Assembly: GCA_965644295.1 (NCBI GenBank)
Contig: CBFFRP010000097.1
Span: forward strand, 186,001-250,000
From: Paraphysomonas bandaiensis
Lineage: Eukaryota > Chrysophyceae
Direction: 5' to 3'
DNA: 64,000 nt
The notes below the pieces were generated by a model. The model ran no database searches, was not told the DNA's origin, and worked only from the letters and a program-made list of their open reading frames with translations. Both the position numbers and the translations under genes were made by a program. Below are positions 11,323-22,219 of this stretch, in pieces. The first letter of the stretch is position 1, and the number at the start of each line of letters is the position of its first letter.

Positions 11323-12099
11323 ATGTCAACACCATGCAAATTTTTCCTCGCTGGTAAATGTACCAGAGGCGATAATTGTCGTTTCCTTCATGAGAAGGGT
11401 CCGTCATCGTCATCCCCATCAGTGTCTCCTGTCATAATTAATGTCCCCCCCGGGGCCCGTGTATACAGTATAGATGTAGAGTGTGCTGCTACATCGACCG
11501 GACATAATGGAAGATCTGTTTGTTCGATAGGTATGGTAGGGCCGATGGGAGAGCCTATTGCGAATATATTAGTCAAGTCAGATGATGTGGTGTCGTATCT
11601 GACCCCTCTAACTGGCGTTACATCTGAAGCTGTGCAGCAGTTTGGAGTATCTTTTAATGATGCCGTCGCACAAGTTCGATCATTTCTAGGGCCGAATGTC
11701 ATATTAGTAGGACAGAATATATTGAAAGATGTCCAGTGGCTAGGGCTGCAAGAAGGAGTGGATTACGCATCCTTGATTGACCTCGTTGCTCTTTTTCGAG
11801 TGTGGAACATTAAACGAAACGCATGGACAAACTTTTCTCAAGACCATGTTGCCCGCGTATGGTTAGGTATTGGTGATCGAGCTTCTCATAATGCACTTGA
11901 AGATGCGGGTATCTCGATGGCACTTTTTAACTGTTATTATAGTGTTCAACATGACCCTCATAGACTCCAAGAAATGCAAATGGTTACTTTGAATACTCCA
12001 ATTCAGCCAAGTTATGCCTCACGAAATGGCTCTATAGATGGTTGTTGTTTAGGTCATCGGAAAACCTGTACATGTGATGATGCTTTTTACATATCTTGA
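11323..12099 (+). CDS. CCCH zinc-finger DEDDh exonuclease (REXO4-like)
   Basis: Single exon, 258 residues, starting 296 bp from the divergent GT31 gene. Residues 5-23 form a CCCH zinc finger (C-x7-C-x5-C-x3-H). The rest is a DEDDh 3'-5' exonuclease domain: Exo I is IDVE (Asp51, Glu53), Exo II is in LVGQNILKDVQWL, and Exo III is SHNALEDA with its His and Asp. This matches the RNA exonuclease REXO/ISG20 group, whose members trim structured or ribosomal RNA. The added CCCH finger suggests RNA recognition. A short Cys-rich tail (CCLGHRKTCTC) is unexplained. Nuclear location is inferred from the family. Confidence 0.85.
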   Translation: MSTPCKFFLAGKCTRGDNCRFLHEKGPSSSSPSVSPVIINVPPGARVYSIDVECAATSTGHNGRSVCSIGMVGPMGEPIANILVKSDDVVSYLTPLTGVTSEAVQQFGVSFNDAVAQVRSFLGPNVILVGQNILKDVQWLGLQEGVDYASLIDLVALFRVWNIKRNAWTNFSQDHVARVWLGIGDRASHNALEDAGISMALFNCYYSVQHDPHRLQEMQMVTLNTPIQPSYASRNGSIDGCCLGHRKTCTCDDAFYIS

Positions 12100-13124
12100 A
12101 TCTATATTGCCGAGATAACTTATCTGACCTTACGTGGACGGGTACCGCCCTATCAGTATATTTATGTTTGAATACTTGGCGTAGTTTACAACAATTAATG
12201 TTTCCGTATGGTACAATATACAAAATAATGTTGTGATATAGTATAAATGATAAGAAACTGAGATATCATATTTGTACATAAAACTGGAGAGCTATTAGGA
12301 TTATAATTTGAAAAGCGAAAGCGTTACTTCTTAAGTCAAAATGAACTTGATTATATTTATATCTTAACTCTTATTTGAACAAGATCTAGCCTTAAACCAA
12401 CAACACATAGGATGAGGCAATGGGTTTGCTCTCCACCAGCAAAACTCAACATGTTCGCGCAATTATATACGCATTATTTGCAAGCAGAACGGTCGCACAC
12501 AAGGAATCCGGGATGTACTACGCATTATCCTATCATAGCTACTTATCGAGCCATTACTAGGAGACGTTTTTCGAAAAAGCGGACCAATCCGGTCCCACTT
12601 ATGTTTTTGTGTTGTTTGTTTTCGTATGGAACAAAGCAGAACAGAGTGCAGAGCTTTGAAATGACAACATTTTTTTAGGACGAGTGGGACCATCAACGAT
12701 CCGACAAGTGGAGGGCTGGTCCACTTTGTCAAAAAATGTCTCCTAGGAGCTTCTAATTAATTAAAAACGTCCCGGCAATTATAATGGCATTACCATTAAT
12801 GGTTACCTGGCCCTGCTAGGAAGATCATATATATTTATGAATAACTATAAATTATACTTATAATTATGTGTTAAAAATGTTTCATTGCAGCAAAAATTTG
12901 TTAACCAGAAGAGTTACTAAAGTACACAGAAAGAGTTCAAATTATTATTATTCTCGATTGAAACACAGTATTTTTCCGGGACGAAACAGTGGATGCATAA
13001 TAAATGTATGATATCCAACACTACTGCACTGGATAGTACACTCATCATCCCAAATATAACTTCGGTATCCGTTTTCTGGAGATTGTCACCCTAAAAAGTA
13101 ACTTCCATATCCAGCCTCAAAATT
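12100..13124. other. Intergenic with a MITE-like element
   Basis: About 1 kb between convergent genes. It contains the inverted-repeat element at 12557-12746 listed separately; otherwise nothing is supported. Confidence 0.5.
12557..12746. mobile_element. MITE-like element, 190 bp with imperfect terminal inverted repeats
   Basis: The left end (CTAGGAGACGTTTTTC...) and the reverse complement of the right end (CTAGGAGACATTTTTT...) align over about 46 bp with roughly four of five positions equal, including a shared GGACCA and ACTT. It is too short to code for a transposase. No clear target-site duplication is seen, so the exact ends are uncertain. Confidence 0.5.
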
Positions 13125-14924
13125 TTAGCAGTGGTAATTGACATGATTATCGTCACCAACAGCAAGTCCGTCACTATCGATAACATTGTCGATACCGGAT
13201 CCACTGACGCCATTCAGAAACACGCTCACAGTCTTATCAATTTTTATATTCTTCGCACCAGCAGTATTTATTCCTATTGGAGCTCGAGAAGCTGCATCTC
13301 GAAAGTACGAATAGCATCCCATTCCAGTGGCAATATGTCCGTCCACATTCTCTCCCAATTTGTAACAAGAGTGATCCCAGGTAGAATCAAGATAATCGTA
13401 CATGATTTCAGCTTGAAAAAAGTACGTAAGCCCATTACTTCCATTCCAAACTACGTTGTCTTCAATAGTATGTTCTACTGCAAGACCATAGGCGAATACA
13501 TTGTCAGCATTAACAATGAGTCCATTGAAAACTGGGTTTTCGGAATTGTAAGTTAGACCATCCACTCCATGGTCAGCACGCCACAGCCATGTATTGTCAA
13601 TGACAGTATACCCACTCTGAATTAAAATCATCGTTCCAACTGGTCCAACTCCTGTGGAGGGCCCACCAACGCGGGCAAACACATCAGTTAGTACTGTTGG
13701 ATTTGAGGCGACTCCGATGTAGGCGCCTGATTCTCCAACTTGAAGCATCGCCCCATTCGTTTCATAGTGACCAGCCTCCAGAAGAACCCCTGCAACACGA
13801 ACCCCTGGAACATCAGATATACGGATACATGGTTCTCCATTTGACGGCGCAATGAGAGTTGCCAAACCCAATCCTAGAAGGACTTGGTTCTCATTGGGAA
13901 TAACCAGAGATGAATCGAGAGAGTAAACACCAGGAGACACCACCACATGCAATCCAGCCGACAGCTTGGCATTTATAGTTTCCGAAGAGTCCCCTGGCTG
14001 AGTTACATATACATCCGAGAAATCAATTATCTTCGCGCTAGGGTATCCCGTGGAGGTCCATGATAAGCCAGAGCTATCTGTTTGTGGAGATGGGACAATT
14101 AACTTGTACGACTTGCCGCCATCAAGTGTGGTTACGTAGGGCTTCTCAGCAACCAATGGAACAGTGGGCTCCACTGCAATTGATGCTTGAGAGCTCTCAG
14201 TATTGCTTTCTCCACACTGTGCGGCAGGGGCACCATTTACCCCTACAAACACACCATTCCATACTGGAGCTTCGAATCCGCCACCACTACTTGAGCTTCG
14301 GATCATAAATTGCTGTTGCGATCCGAACTTTGTCCGGCCTCCAACATCAACACCAGAACCCCAACCACCAGACGCATAACCAGCCGCACAACAGTACTGA
14401 GATAAGTATTCAAAAAAGAGTAGGTCGTTATCCACTTTGACATTGCGAAGAGGGGCGGCTTGGGAGACAACCCATGACATCCCAGTACCAACCTCCCAGG
14501 TATAATTGGACATAGAATGAAAATTTTCAGCAGAACGCCAAAATGTTGTTAACGCACCAGTTTCATAAGATCCACATGCCTCTTCAGCATACACACCTTT
14601 GCCACCATCGAACACAGTGTCTGTGGGTGCCATACCTAACCCATAGGCCGATGTGTAGTATCCGATAGGGACATCAAGATCTCTATAGGTACCCGGCATG
14701 AATAAAAACGCAAATCTTTCACTTGAAAACTCGCCATTATTACATGAGGTACGCGGGTCACCGCCATTGATAGCATACGCAGCCCCCACAACTCCCTCTA
14801 TATCAGACGATGACATATCAGGTGAAAACACACTCACAGTGGACGGCCATACAGGAGGGTTCGGTTCAAGACCACCCAGAACACTACCAATTAAGGTGAT
14901 AATAAATAAAGAGAAGTATATCAT
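13125..14924 (-). CDS. Secreted right-handed beta-helix protein
   Basis: Single exon, 599 residues, with a clear signal peptide (MIYFSLFIITLIGSVLG). The sequence resembles secreted parallel beta-helix proteins found in bacteria, fungi and stramenopiles that are often labelled 'adenylyl cyclase' or 'pectate lyase-like'. Recognisable blocks are FLFMPGTYRDLDVPIGYYT, TTFWRSAENF, VSQAAPL, AGLHVVVSPGVY, VLLGLGLATLI, VRVAGVLLEAG, WLWRADHGVD, YGLAVEHT and YFFQAEI. Two beta-helix halves, near residues 20-240 and 290-590, give a glucanase-like layout. The cyclase label has no support in the sequence: no cyclase motif is present. Extracellular carbohydrate binding or cleavage is an inference, and no catalytic residue can be named. 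Confidence 0.7.
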   Translation of the reverse strand: MIYFSLFIITLIGSVLGGLEPNPPVWPSTVSVFSPDMSSSDIEGVVGAAYAINGGDPRTSCNNGEFSSERFAFLFMPGTYRDLDVPIGYYTSAYGLGMAPTDTVFDGGKGVYAEEACGSYETGALTTFWRSAENFHSMSNYTWEVGTGMSWVVSQAAPLRNVKVDNDLLFFEYLSQYCCAAGYASGGWGSGVDVGGRTKFGSQQQFMIRSSSSGGGFEAPVWNGVFVGVNGAPAAQCGESNTESSQASIAVEPTVPLVAEKPYVTTLDGGKSYKLIVPSPQTDSSGLSWTSTGYPSAKIIDFSDVYVTQPGDSSETINAKLSAGLHVVVSPGVYSLDSSLVIPNENQVLLGLGLATLIAPSNGEPCIRISDVPGVRVAGVLLEAGHYETNGAMLQVGESGAYIGVASNPTVLTDVFARVGGPSTGVGPVGTMILIQSGYTVIDNTWLWRADHGVDGLTYNSENPVFNGLIVNADNVFAYGLAVEHTIEDNVVWNGSNGLTYFFQAEIMYDYLDSTWDHSCYKLGENVDGHIATGMGCYSYFRDAASRAPIGINTAGAKNIKIDKTVSVFLNGVSGSGIDNVIDSDGLAVGDDNHVNYHC

Positions 14925-15351
14925 GATTACGGATTTAAAGATACATACATATCAATAGCTTCACGTGGAATGATGATGATGATGATGATGTTGTCACCTC
15001 GTATCGGCAGTCAGCATCTCATTTTGCGGAAATAAATTGAAACAAAATTCTTCTATATTACTGAGCAATAACTACGGCTGGAATACACATAATTATTGTC
15101 TCAATATTAGATGCCGATACGCTCTCTAGTACAAGAACTGCCTGTACGACATACAGTTGTACATACAGCAGTATACGGTATATGCATACCTACCTAGCTA
15201 GGGGAATACCTACCTACCTCTTACATACGTACATACCAATCTACATGCATACACATATATGTAGGAGCTTGACGAGGATCTTTGCAGGTTGTGATACGAC
15301 TTTGATCAAGATAATTTTAAACAGCAATACGTTCCACTTTACGTTATTTTG
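14925..15351. promoter_or_regulatory. Region between divergent genes, with a dispersed repeat
   Basis: 427 bp between the beta-helix gene and the transporter gene. It carries a TGATGA run near 14970 and the dispersed repeat at 15000-15121; both upstream regions must lie here. Confidence 0.35.
15000..15121. repeat. Dispersed repeat copy with short terminal inverted repeats
   Basis: Starts CGTATCGGCA and ends TGCCGATACG, which are reverse complements, so this looks like a small non-autonomous transposon. A second copy lacking the right end lies at 57145-57258. Confidence 0.55.
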
Positions 15352-16956
15352 ATGATCGAGAGCATCGATATATCTCATAGGCGGAATGCAGTTGTGGATA
15401 AGAACATCGTGTATTTATTTATGCTGGTGTCTGCTTCCTACATGCTGCCATGGACCGCTATAGGGTCATTGTTACACTACTTTGCAGGAAAATATGGCGA
15501 CAAGTATTTTGTTTTTCTTAATGTTGCTTTTTACGGTAACTTATACGGTATCTGCGTATGTGGTGTACTGATATATATATACAGGAATTGGACTGCCGTT
15601 GTCGTACAGTCAGAAAAAGTTTGATATATATTTTGATGCTATTTATGGATCCAAGTTTCTTTTTCGAAGACGTCTTTGGATTTCTATGTCGATACTCTTT
15701 GTTTGTCTTCTTTGTGGTCCGTTTACAGGTGAAATAGGCACTCTTGGGATTGTAGTCGTTATCGGACTCTGTACGTGGTCCAGTCATGGATGCGCTACTA
15801 CTTTAGCCAGTATAGTTAAAATGAATAGTAGCACTATGCAGCAGATAGGATTTGCTTTTCCTGGTATATTCAGTGTGATAATGGTGATGACCCTCAATAT
15901 GGAAGGGGATGTTTCTAGCACACGACTCATACTCTTCTACTATATCACAGCTGCACTTGTTTTACCTGGGCTGTTCGCGTGGGTAAGAAATCATGAAGGA
16001 CTGATATGTGATATCTAACTATGAAATTCTACAGATTATTTTGTGTCGGTCCAATTTAGTTAGGAGTGCATTAGAAGCAAAGGACGAGTCGATGGGTGGA
16101 ATGGTCGTACGCACAGCTGAAGATCTTGGGGTACCAGTTAAGACAGGACCATCAGCATATAGCCCTCTTGTTCTTGAGGATTGTTCCGAGGAAGAAAATG
16201 CCACACAAAAGACTTTAGATAAGGAACAGCAATATCGGAAGCCATCGTTAGTGGAAATTCTATTCTCATCCAACACTACAACAGTGCTTGACGACTCTCG
16301 GCGGCTACTTAAGACCCACCCCAGTCTCCTCAAGCATGCATTTGATGACGAGAGCATTACTACCTCTATATCCACTCATAGATGGACTCTTTTCTTGACC
16401 ATATCAATATCAATTTTGCAGGGATCACTACTTTCGTACACCTGCGGGTGTACTCTATGGGGGGAGGCCCTCCCACCTCTCCTGTACTTCGTTAGGATAT
16501 TTGCCGATCTTCTTGGCAGACCGCTCGCACTGCTTCCAAAACCCCCATTTCTTGAATCAATAAAGGGAGTTCTTTGCGGGTCCATCGTGCGAGTGTTAGC
16601 CTCGTTGTACTTTTTCTACACCATCCATAATATATCCCCCAATCCGGAACATCTTCATAACACTCTAGAACAATCCCTAACGCTTGTCATGTTCCAGGTA
16701 CGTCATAATTCTTTACTTACCACATATGTTTATTGGAATTTTTCAATAGGCAGTTTTTTCTGCACTGTCTGGGTATTTTAATTGCCTCACATACGAGTAT
16801 GCGTCATCTGCATTCTCTACAGACACAGAACGCCTCGTCGCAGCACAATATTTAAATCTTACGTTTCAAGCTGCATGTACTGTGGGTGTATCGGCTGCTA
16901 TCACGATAGTCATTATTGTTGAGTACTACAACCCTTGCACACATGGGGTATGCTGA
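15352..16956 (+). CDS. Multi-pass transporter, equilibrative nucleoside transporter-like
   Basis: Four exons: 15352-15547, 15585-15982, 16035-16697, 16750-16956; introns 37, 52 and 52 bp, all in phase, 487 residues. About eleven hydrophobic segments are split by a long hydrophilic loop in the middle (roughly residues 205-315), the layout of SLC29/ENT carriers. Features that fit ENT are MLPWTAIGSLLHYF near the N-terminus, the Gly-rich SSHGCATTLASIV block, the ADLLGRPL motif (ENTs have a similar DxxGR) and LSGYFNCLTYEYA near the end. ENTs move nucleosides or nucleobases down their gradient. A riboflavin-transporter (SLC52) relationship is a possible alternative. The 37-bp first intron is among the shortest here. 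Confidence 0.65.
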
Positions 16957-17829
16957 TAGGTTGTATAATCCAGTTCACAATTTCAATGCATATAATTCGT
17001 CATCTTGGCTAATACAGAATCTGTTTCAATATGTATTTTGTAGATATCGTATGTATTAGCAATTATTGATCGACAAAGCATTATAGTATTACCCTATATA
17101 AAACTCTGATCGCATGTCATTATAAGTTATGGAATTGGCCTCGTGAAATATTATAAATTGTTCAAACCAGTCAAGTTCTAATTGATGGGTAGGTTGTGTT
17201 ATTTTTTTGAATGGAAAGAAGTTATGTTTTGATGAGGTGAGTAACGTAAACACCTATCGAAATAATATAGTATAAATCTGACAGTAGTTCCTATATTTAT
17301 CATATTTTGGTGGTACCGGTCTAATAGCACACAAGGGACGAAGTAGAGAAATATAAAATGGAATAGTATTAACTTATGAACTATGAACTACTTCTTAACT
17401 TCACCACTACTTAAATTCCATATACAGTTTCATACATATAGTATATGAATGACGACGATGTTGAGCTAATACTCACTATCTTCACAACCGAGCGTTACAT
17501 AATAAAGGTACAGAGTATAGTTGTAGTACATGGCATAACCAGCCTCCCCGTGTAGTAAAACTGCCTCTTCGGTCGTTCTATGAGTAGATCTTTCTCTGTG
17601 CTTCAATAAATAGACTATAGTGATGTTGTCGGAGTCCATATATCACAACTACATTGTCGTAAATAGAGTTCAACCTTAATGATGTAGCCTGATACTCTAC
17701 CCCAAGGAGGCGAAGGATGATGACACTCAGAGGGCACAAGATGTCCATAGATGTGGTATGGGTGCATTGAAAATGCTGTATATTGTGACGAAAAATCGGT
17801 GTGCCCCCACTCTATCGAAACCAACTTCA
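16957..17829. other. Intergenic, nothing supported
   Basis: AT-rich DNA between the transporter gene and the MULE relic. No coding or repeat signal. Confidence 0.45.
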
Positions 17830-17960
17830 TCGATTTCCACTTCCTATATTCCCACTTCCTATAAATCCCACTTCCTATAAAAGCTGGAAAACCCGGATTT
17901 CCTATATCCATATATATGTGTCCTCACAGTCTTCAAGGGCACGAATTGCCGTTGTTGGTA

Positions 17961-18399
17961 GAAGTCCAATATCAGTGCACGATATAAATATTCCACCTGA
18001 TTCTCCATTGAGGAATTTGCCTTCGTCTAATGAACTCTTCTTACGTCATGTTGGAGATTTGCGTGACAGTAAGTGTCTTATTTTCCATACAGATGCCTTT
18101 TTTTGAGAGGTTGTGTGGTGCAAATATGGTGTACACCGACGGCACATTTAAAGTTATGCCAATAATTTTTGGAAACAGCGGCCAGCTCTTGACTATCCAT
18201 TTCATAACTGGAGAAAGATCAATGCCGGGTTTGTATGCCATACTACCAGGAAAATCAAAAAAGGCATCTGTATGGAAAATAAGACACTTACTGTCACGCA
18301 AATCTCCAACATGACGTAAGAAGAGTTCATTAGACGAAGGCAAATTCCTCAATGGAGAATCAGGTGGAATATTTATATCGTGCACTGATATTGGACTTC
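17961..18399. repeat. Near-perfect 145-bp fold-back with 148-bp spacer
   Basis: 17961-18106 and 18255-18399 are reverse complements over their whole length. The only difference noted is a T-run of seven in the left arm against six in the right arm. The spacer (18107-18254) encodes MULE transposase residues on the forward strand. Confidence 0.9.
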
Positions 18400-18853
18400 A
18401 TGAGGTGAGAGAATCATGAGTTCTAAAATGCGCAAATCCACGAGCAGCAACGTATTCTGGTGACGTAAGCTCAGGATTTTGCAATGATATGGCCATCGTA
18501 CGATATGCATCGACAACGCCATTGGCAAAATGAGCAAGAAACTGGGCCTTTGCTTGCCTATTGATATAGACTATCTCCGTCACCTGGCATGGAGTCTCAA
18601 GATTTTCAGCTTCAGTTTCTTCGTAATCAAATACCACAGCTGTGTGGGGCTTGGTCACTCGAATGTCAGTGTCTTCTGACTCTCTTGTCGATACGGCCCG
18701 GCCCGTGCACGCATCCCCAGCCTCACATACCCAATATACTTTGTACCGTCCATCAACAGTTTGCTTCAGAGAATTCCGAGTGTACACATGTCGTTGCCAG
18801 TACAATAGACGCCTCTGTTTGGACGATAGCAATGGTAATTGTTTGTTGAACAT
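18398..18853 (-). pseudogene. MULE transposase fragment, FLYWCH-like N-terminus
   Basis: An open segment of about 150 codons without a full gene around it. YWQRHVYTRNS, then YKVYWVCEAGDACTGRAV, then VTKPHTAVV match the FLYWCH zinc-finger pattern (aromatic, W-x-C, C-x-GR, then His) that precedes many MULE transposases. It runs into the right arm of the fold-back, where the transposase body is inverted. Confidence 0.6.
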
Positions 18854-19491
18854 TGTGACTATGTATCCACAATGAGATTATAGATGGAATGGTATGTTTC
18901 TGTACCATTCCCTCTATATGAGATTGGTATCCATGTCGACAGTGTTGCTGAGGATCAAGCCGTGTCAGGTGACAGTGTATGCCTATGGACGGAGTGTTAT
19001 GTGAGCGATACGCCTCCAGCATGCATTGGACCCACCATGATAGCCGTTGACCATGGTAATTGAGGTACAGGAATTCGACGAGAGAAAAGTGGGGTTTTGA
19101 GCAGTTTATAGGAAATGGGATTATAGGAAATGGGATTGTAGGTTTTGGGATTATAGCAAAAGGGCATTATTTTTATAGGAAGTGGGTTTTATAGGAAGTG
19201 GGTTTATAGGAACTGGGGTGGGATCGAAAAATCCTGCTTTTTATTTTAATTTCAAGAGTTTTTTGGCTAACCATAAAAGAAAAGTTTATTTTATTTCAGT
19301 CCAATATTTTGGTTGTGTGAGTGATATGAGGTCGCTCATTGGTTATGTATGGAGCATGATGTCACTATACCACATGCTGCTGTACCTCTCATATATATAG
19401 CTGCTATACATGCATATATAACACAAGGCAACAGCTGTGGGGGCATATATAATAATATAGAATGGACAATTAACATACACATGTCTAATGT

Positions 19492-20836
19492 ATGTCTGTT
19501 ATTGCAAGTGTGAAAAGTTTGGTTATAAATAAAGTGGTTGGGAGGCCGAGATATATCAGGACCATGCCAGTGAAAGCACGCGACCATACAAAGAAAAGGA
19601 AACGCGATCCAACCACTACAGAGATACCTAGAGAGGATGCTGAATCGAAGACAGTTGATTCCTATACTGTTTTGAACCAACTGACATGGAGAGATCTTAA
19701 TATATCGCCGAATGAAATGACACCGTGCTACACACTAGTCACTGGCCAGTGTTTTAATTGGCAGAGAATCGACAACAGCAATGTATGGGTGGGAGTGATT
19801 GGAAAGCGTCCTTTTGCTTTGCGTCAGGAGCCAACTACAACGTTTTATGCGTGCTTACAAGAGGGGGTTGATGATAGTGAACAGCGTGTGATTCTTCAGG
19901 AATATTTCCAACTGAATCATTCCATTTCGGAACTTTATGAAGAGGTTCGTACTACTAAAGGTGATGCTTAATTATTGTTAATGTCTTTATAGTGGAGTAC
20001 TCAGTGCCCACGAATGAAAATTGTTACGACATGCATACCTGGTGGGTGGTGATTGATTTATTCATTTGAAGTTGATGTGAAGTTCAGGAGTCAGAGTGGT
20101 AAGACAAGATCCGTGGGAATGTCTAGCTTCATTCATATTTTCATCTAATAACAACATTAAAAGAATAACGAAGGGTCTACAAGGGTTACGGGCCCAGTAT
20201 GGTGAACATCTTTGCACTCTTCATTGGACAGCAAGTGATGACGCATGGCGAGTGTCAGAAGACCCTATATTAGATGGGGCAGAAACAGAGCGTATAGTAC
20301 CTTTGTATTCATTCCCCTCTGCAGCTGCTCTCCTGGCCAATTCTTCAGAGGAGAAATTGCGCGCATTAGGAATGGGATACCGTGCACGGTTTTTGATTGA
20401 GAGCAGTCGCCACGTTTGCGACATGGGCGGCGAGCAATGGCTGTTGAACATGAGGTCACGGGAACGTGAGGAAGTGCAAAAAGAACTCATCACTCTCTGT
20501 GGTGTTGGTCTGAAAGTTGCTGACTGTGTGGCACTGTTTTCCTTAGACCAAGCAGATGCGGTACCAGTTGATACTCATGTATGGGATATCGCTATTAGAG
20601 ATTATGCACCATCTCTGGCAGAGGCGAAGAGTCTCACACCTACTGTATACAGCCGTGTGGGAGACATATTTCGAGAAATATTTCCTAAGAAAGCTGGATG
20701 GGCACATAGCGTTTTATTTGCAGCAGAATTACCAGAATTCAGATCGCTTTTACCTAGCGACGTGCAAGAGGAAATGAAAAATTTTGTAGTAGAGCAGAAA
20801 GCAAAAAAACAAGCTCTTAAGAAAAAACAAAAATGA
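19492..20836 (+). CDS. OGG1: 8-oxoguanine DNA glycosylase OGG1
   Basis: Three exons: 19492-19944, 19993-20041, 20088-20836; introns 48 and 46 bp, 416 residues. It excises 8-oxoguanine opposite C in base-excision repair and also has AP-lyase activity. The N-terminal beta domain carries TPCYTLVTGQCFNW; the helical part has RQDPWECLASFIFSSNNNI. The helix-hairpin-helix GPD motif is LCGVGLKVADCVALFSL, with the catalytic Lys at residue 310, and VPVDTH holds the essential Asp329. The N-terminus has a basic, Met-rich leader, then KKRKR, fitting mitochondrial plus nuclear targeting; translation from Met25 would drop the leader. The C-terminal Lys-rich tail (AKKQALKKKQK) could be a nuclear signal. Confidence 0.95.
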
Positions 20837-21296
20837 ATATACGACATGTACTAAATATAATAAATTTATAGTCCTATTATAATGATATACAGATTCATGG
20901 ATATTATGTACTGAGGTCTAGGGAGGACTAGTGTTTTTACTATAGTAAGTCCGAGCTGTGTATTTGTTCAATACGGGTCAGTGTATGGTCTTAACCACAC
21001 TCATTAACCACAGTCAGTAACCACACTTATAAGCAGTACTATATTTACGTTCATATCTATTAAATTTATTGTATTACTCTACTAAATAGTACTATCAGAG
21101 AGTGTGCTTGCATACACATACAAATCGTTTGCTAGAGTTTGACAATAACCAAAGTACTCAAAATCTTCGGAATCGACATTCATTATATGACGATATGCGT
21201 TGACAGTGTTTTCTATTATACAACAAAACATAAACGAGTTATGCTCTCCCGCCTCACCCAAACGCCCATTGCCACCATCCCTGTGTGGTCATACCG
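20837..21296. other. Spacer between convergent genes
   Basis: 460 bp of AT-rich sequence downstream of OGG1 and of the reverse-strand unknown gene. Nothing is supported. Confidence 0.4.
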
Positions 21297-22219
21297 TCAT
21301 ACACTCTGTTTGATTTGCTTGTTGTATTTGTCATAGGCATAAAACAGCTTGTAATAGTCATCAATCACAGGAATACATATATGATGTCGAGACCTTGGTT
21401 GTCCGCCTCGTGTACGCATTACTTAATACTGTGTGTTGCTTCCCATCTTTCCTATGAGCGTGCACAACTATTTGCTTCTTTCTTTTGTTCTATACCCCTT
21501 CCATTTTCCCCACATATCAACTCCGTGCTGCACCAATCGTGTCTACGCAGGAATTGCTTCGGATTAATAATCCCTCAACGAATACTCTTAAACTTCAAGG
21601 AGACATCTTCAGAGTAGAGCTTGTCAAACGTAAAGTTGGCAGTGAATGTTTCGGCAAATAGTATGCCAAACGACGTAATCGTAGGATAATTTCTTCTGAA
21701 CTCTTTTCGGTATTATTCCAATCCTTAACACAGTGGACGGACCTTCTTCTGGACACCAGTAAACACGAATTGTTCGCCATACATACGAATCCAAATAGCA
21801 CGCATCTTATATCTTACTCACAGTGAACAGCACAGAGTTTCCTTTGTTGAAAACGAGGTGCTCAGGATCTATATCTCGAGCAATTGTCGTGACAAGTGCA
21901 GGTGTAACAAACTAAAGAAATATGCTCAGGAGCGTTAGCCTTCGCAGCTCTAACGTTGGATATTGACTGAGAAGGTCTGAATCTGGCAAATGAAACGATT
22001 CATGTCTCAAACCAATCCGCTTCCACTGTTTTTGAACCTTCTTCGACTCAGCCCCTATTTTGGCTCGTTGTGCAGCCTTCTCTATGCGCTCTTTAGTATT
22101 GGATCTGCTCTCCTTTGGAGACATCTTTAAGTATAAGAATGAGTCGAATATAATGAAGTTACCTGCACATCATTTTGCCCTGTGATTGGGTCACTGGGAG
22201 TGCTGTCCGCTGCTGTCAT
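21297..22219 (-). CDS. Uncharacterised multi-exon gene
   Basis: No long frame exists, but short frames join at plausible sites. ATG at 22219 begins exon 1 (22163-22219), and a 38-bp intron leads to exon 2 from 22124 (MSPKESRSNTKERIEKAAQR...). Further coding-like segments follow: FVTPALVTTIARDID (21822-21911), MRAIWIRMYGEQFVF, EFRRNYPTITSFGILFAETF, TRLVQHGVDMWGKWKG, KDGKQHTVLSNAYTRRTTK, and a last exon LFYAYDKYNKQIKQSV ending at TGA 21297-21299. The final two junctions (about 44-46 bp introns) are clean. The join between YPTLELRR and FVTPALV has no good in-phase donor, and the join after DPEHL or VLFT has several options, so the exact model is open. I do not recognise the protein; it is basic, without signal or membrane segment. 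Confidence 0.45.

Larger units (their letters stand above)
17830..19227. mobile_element. Decayed Mutator-like (MULE) DNA transposon
   Basis: The left end (17830-17884) and right end (19171-19227) are inverted repeats of about 55 bp, each built of three tandem units like CCCACTTCCTATAAA. Further subterminal units (ATAGGAAATGGGAT) lie at 19108-19137. Inside are two pieces of one transposase in opposite orientations: an N-terminal FLYWCH-like zinc-finger segment on the reverse strand (18398-18853) and the start of a MULE transposase domain on the forward strand around 17968-18270 (VYTDGTFKVMPIIF, QLLTIHFI, MPGLYAILPGK). A large inverted duplication lies between them. Frames are broken and most of the catalytic domain is absent, so it cannot be autonomous. 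No target-site duplication was found. Confidence 0.75.

Noticed and set aside
13125-14924. Annotation as adenylyl cyclase
   Set aside because: Related proteins often bear that label, but no cyclase motif exists here and the fold signature is beta-helix.
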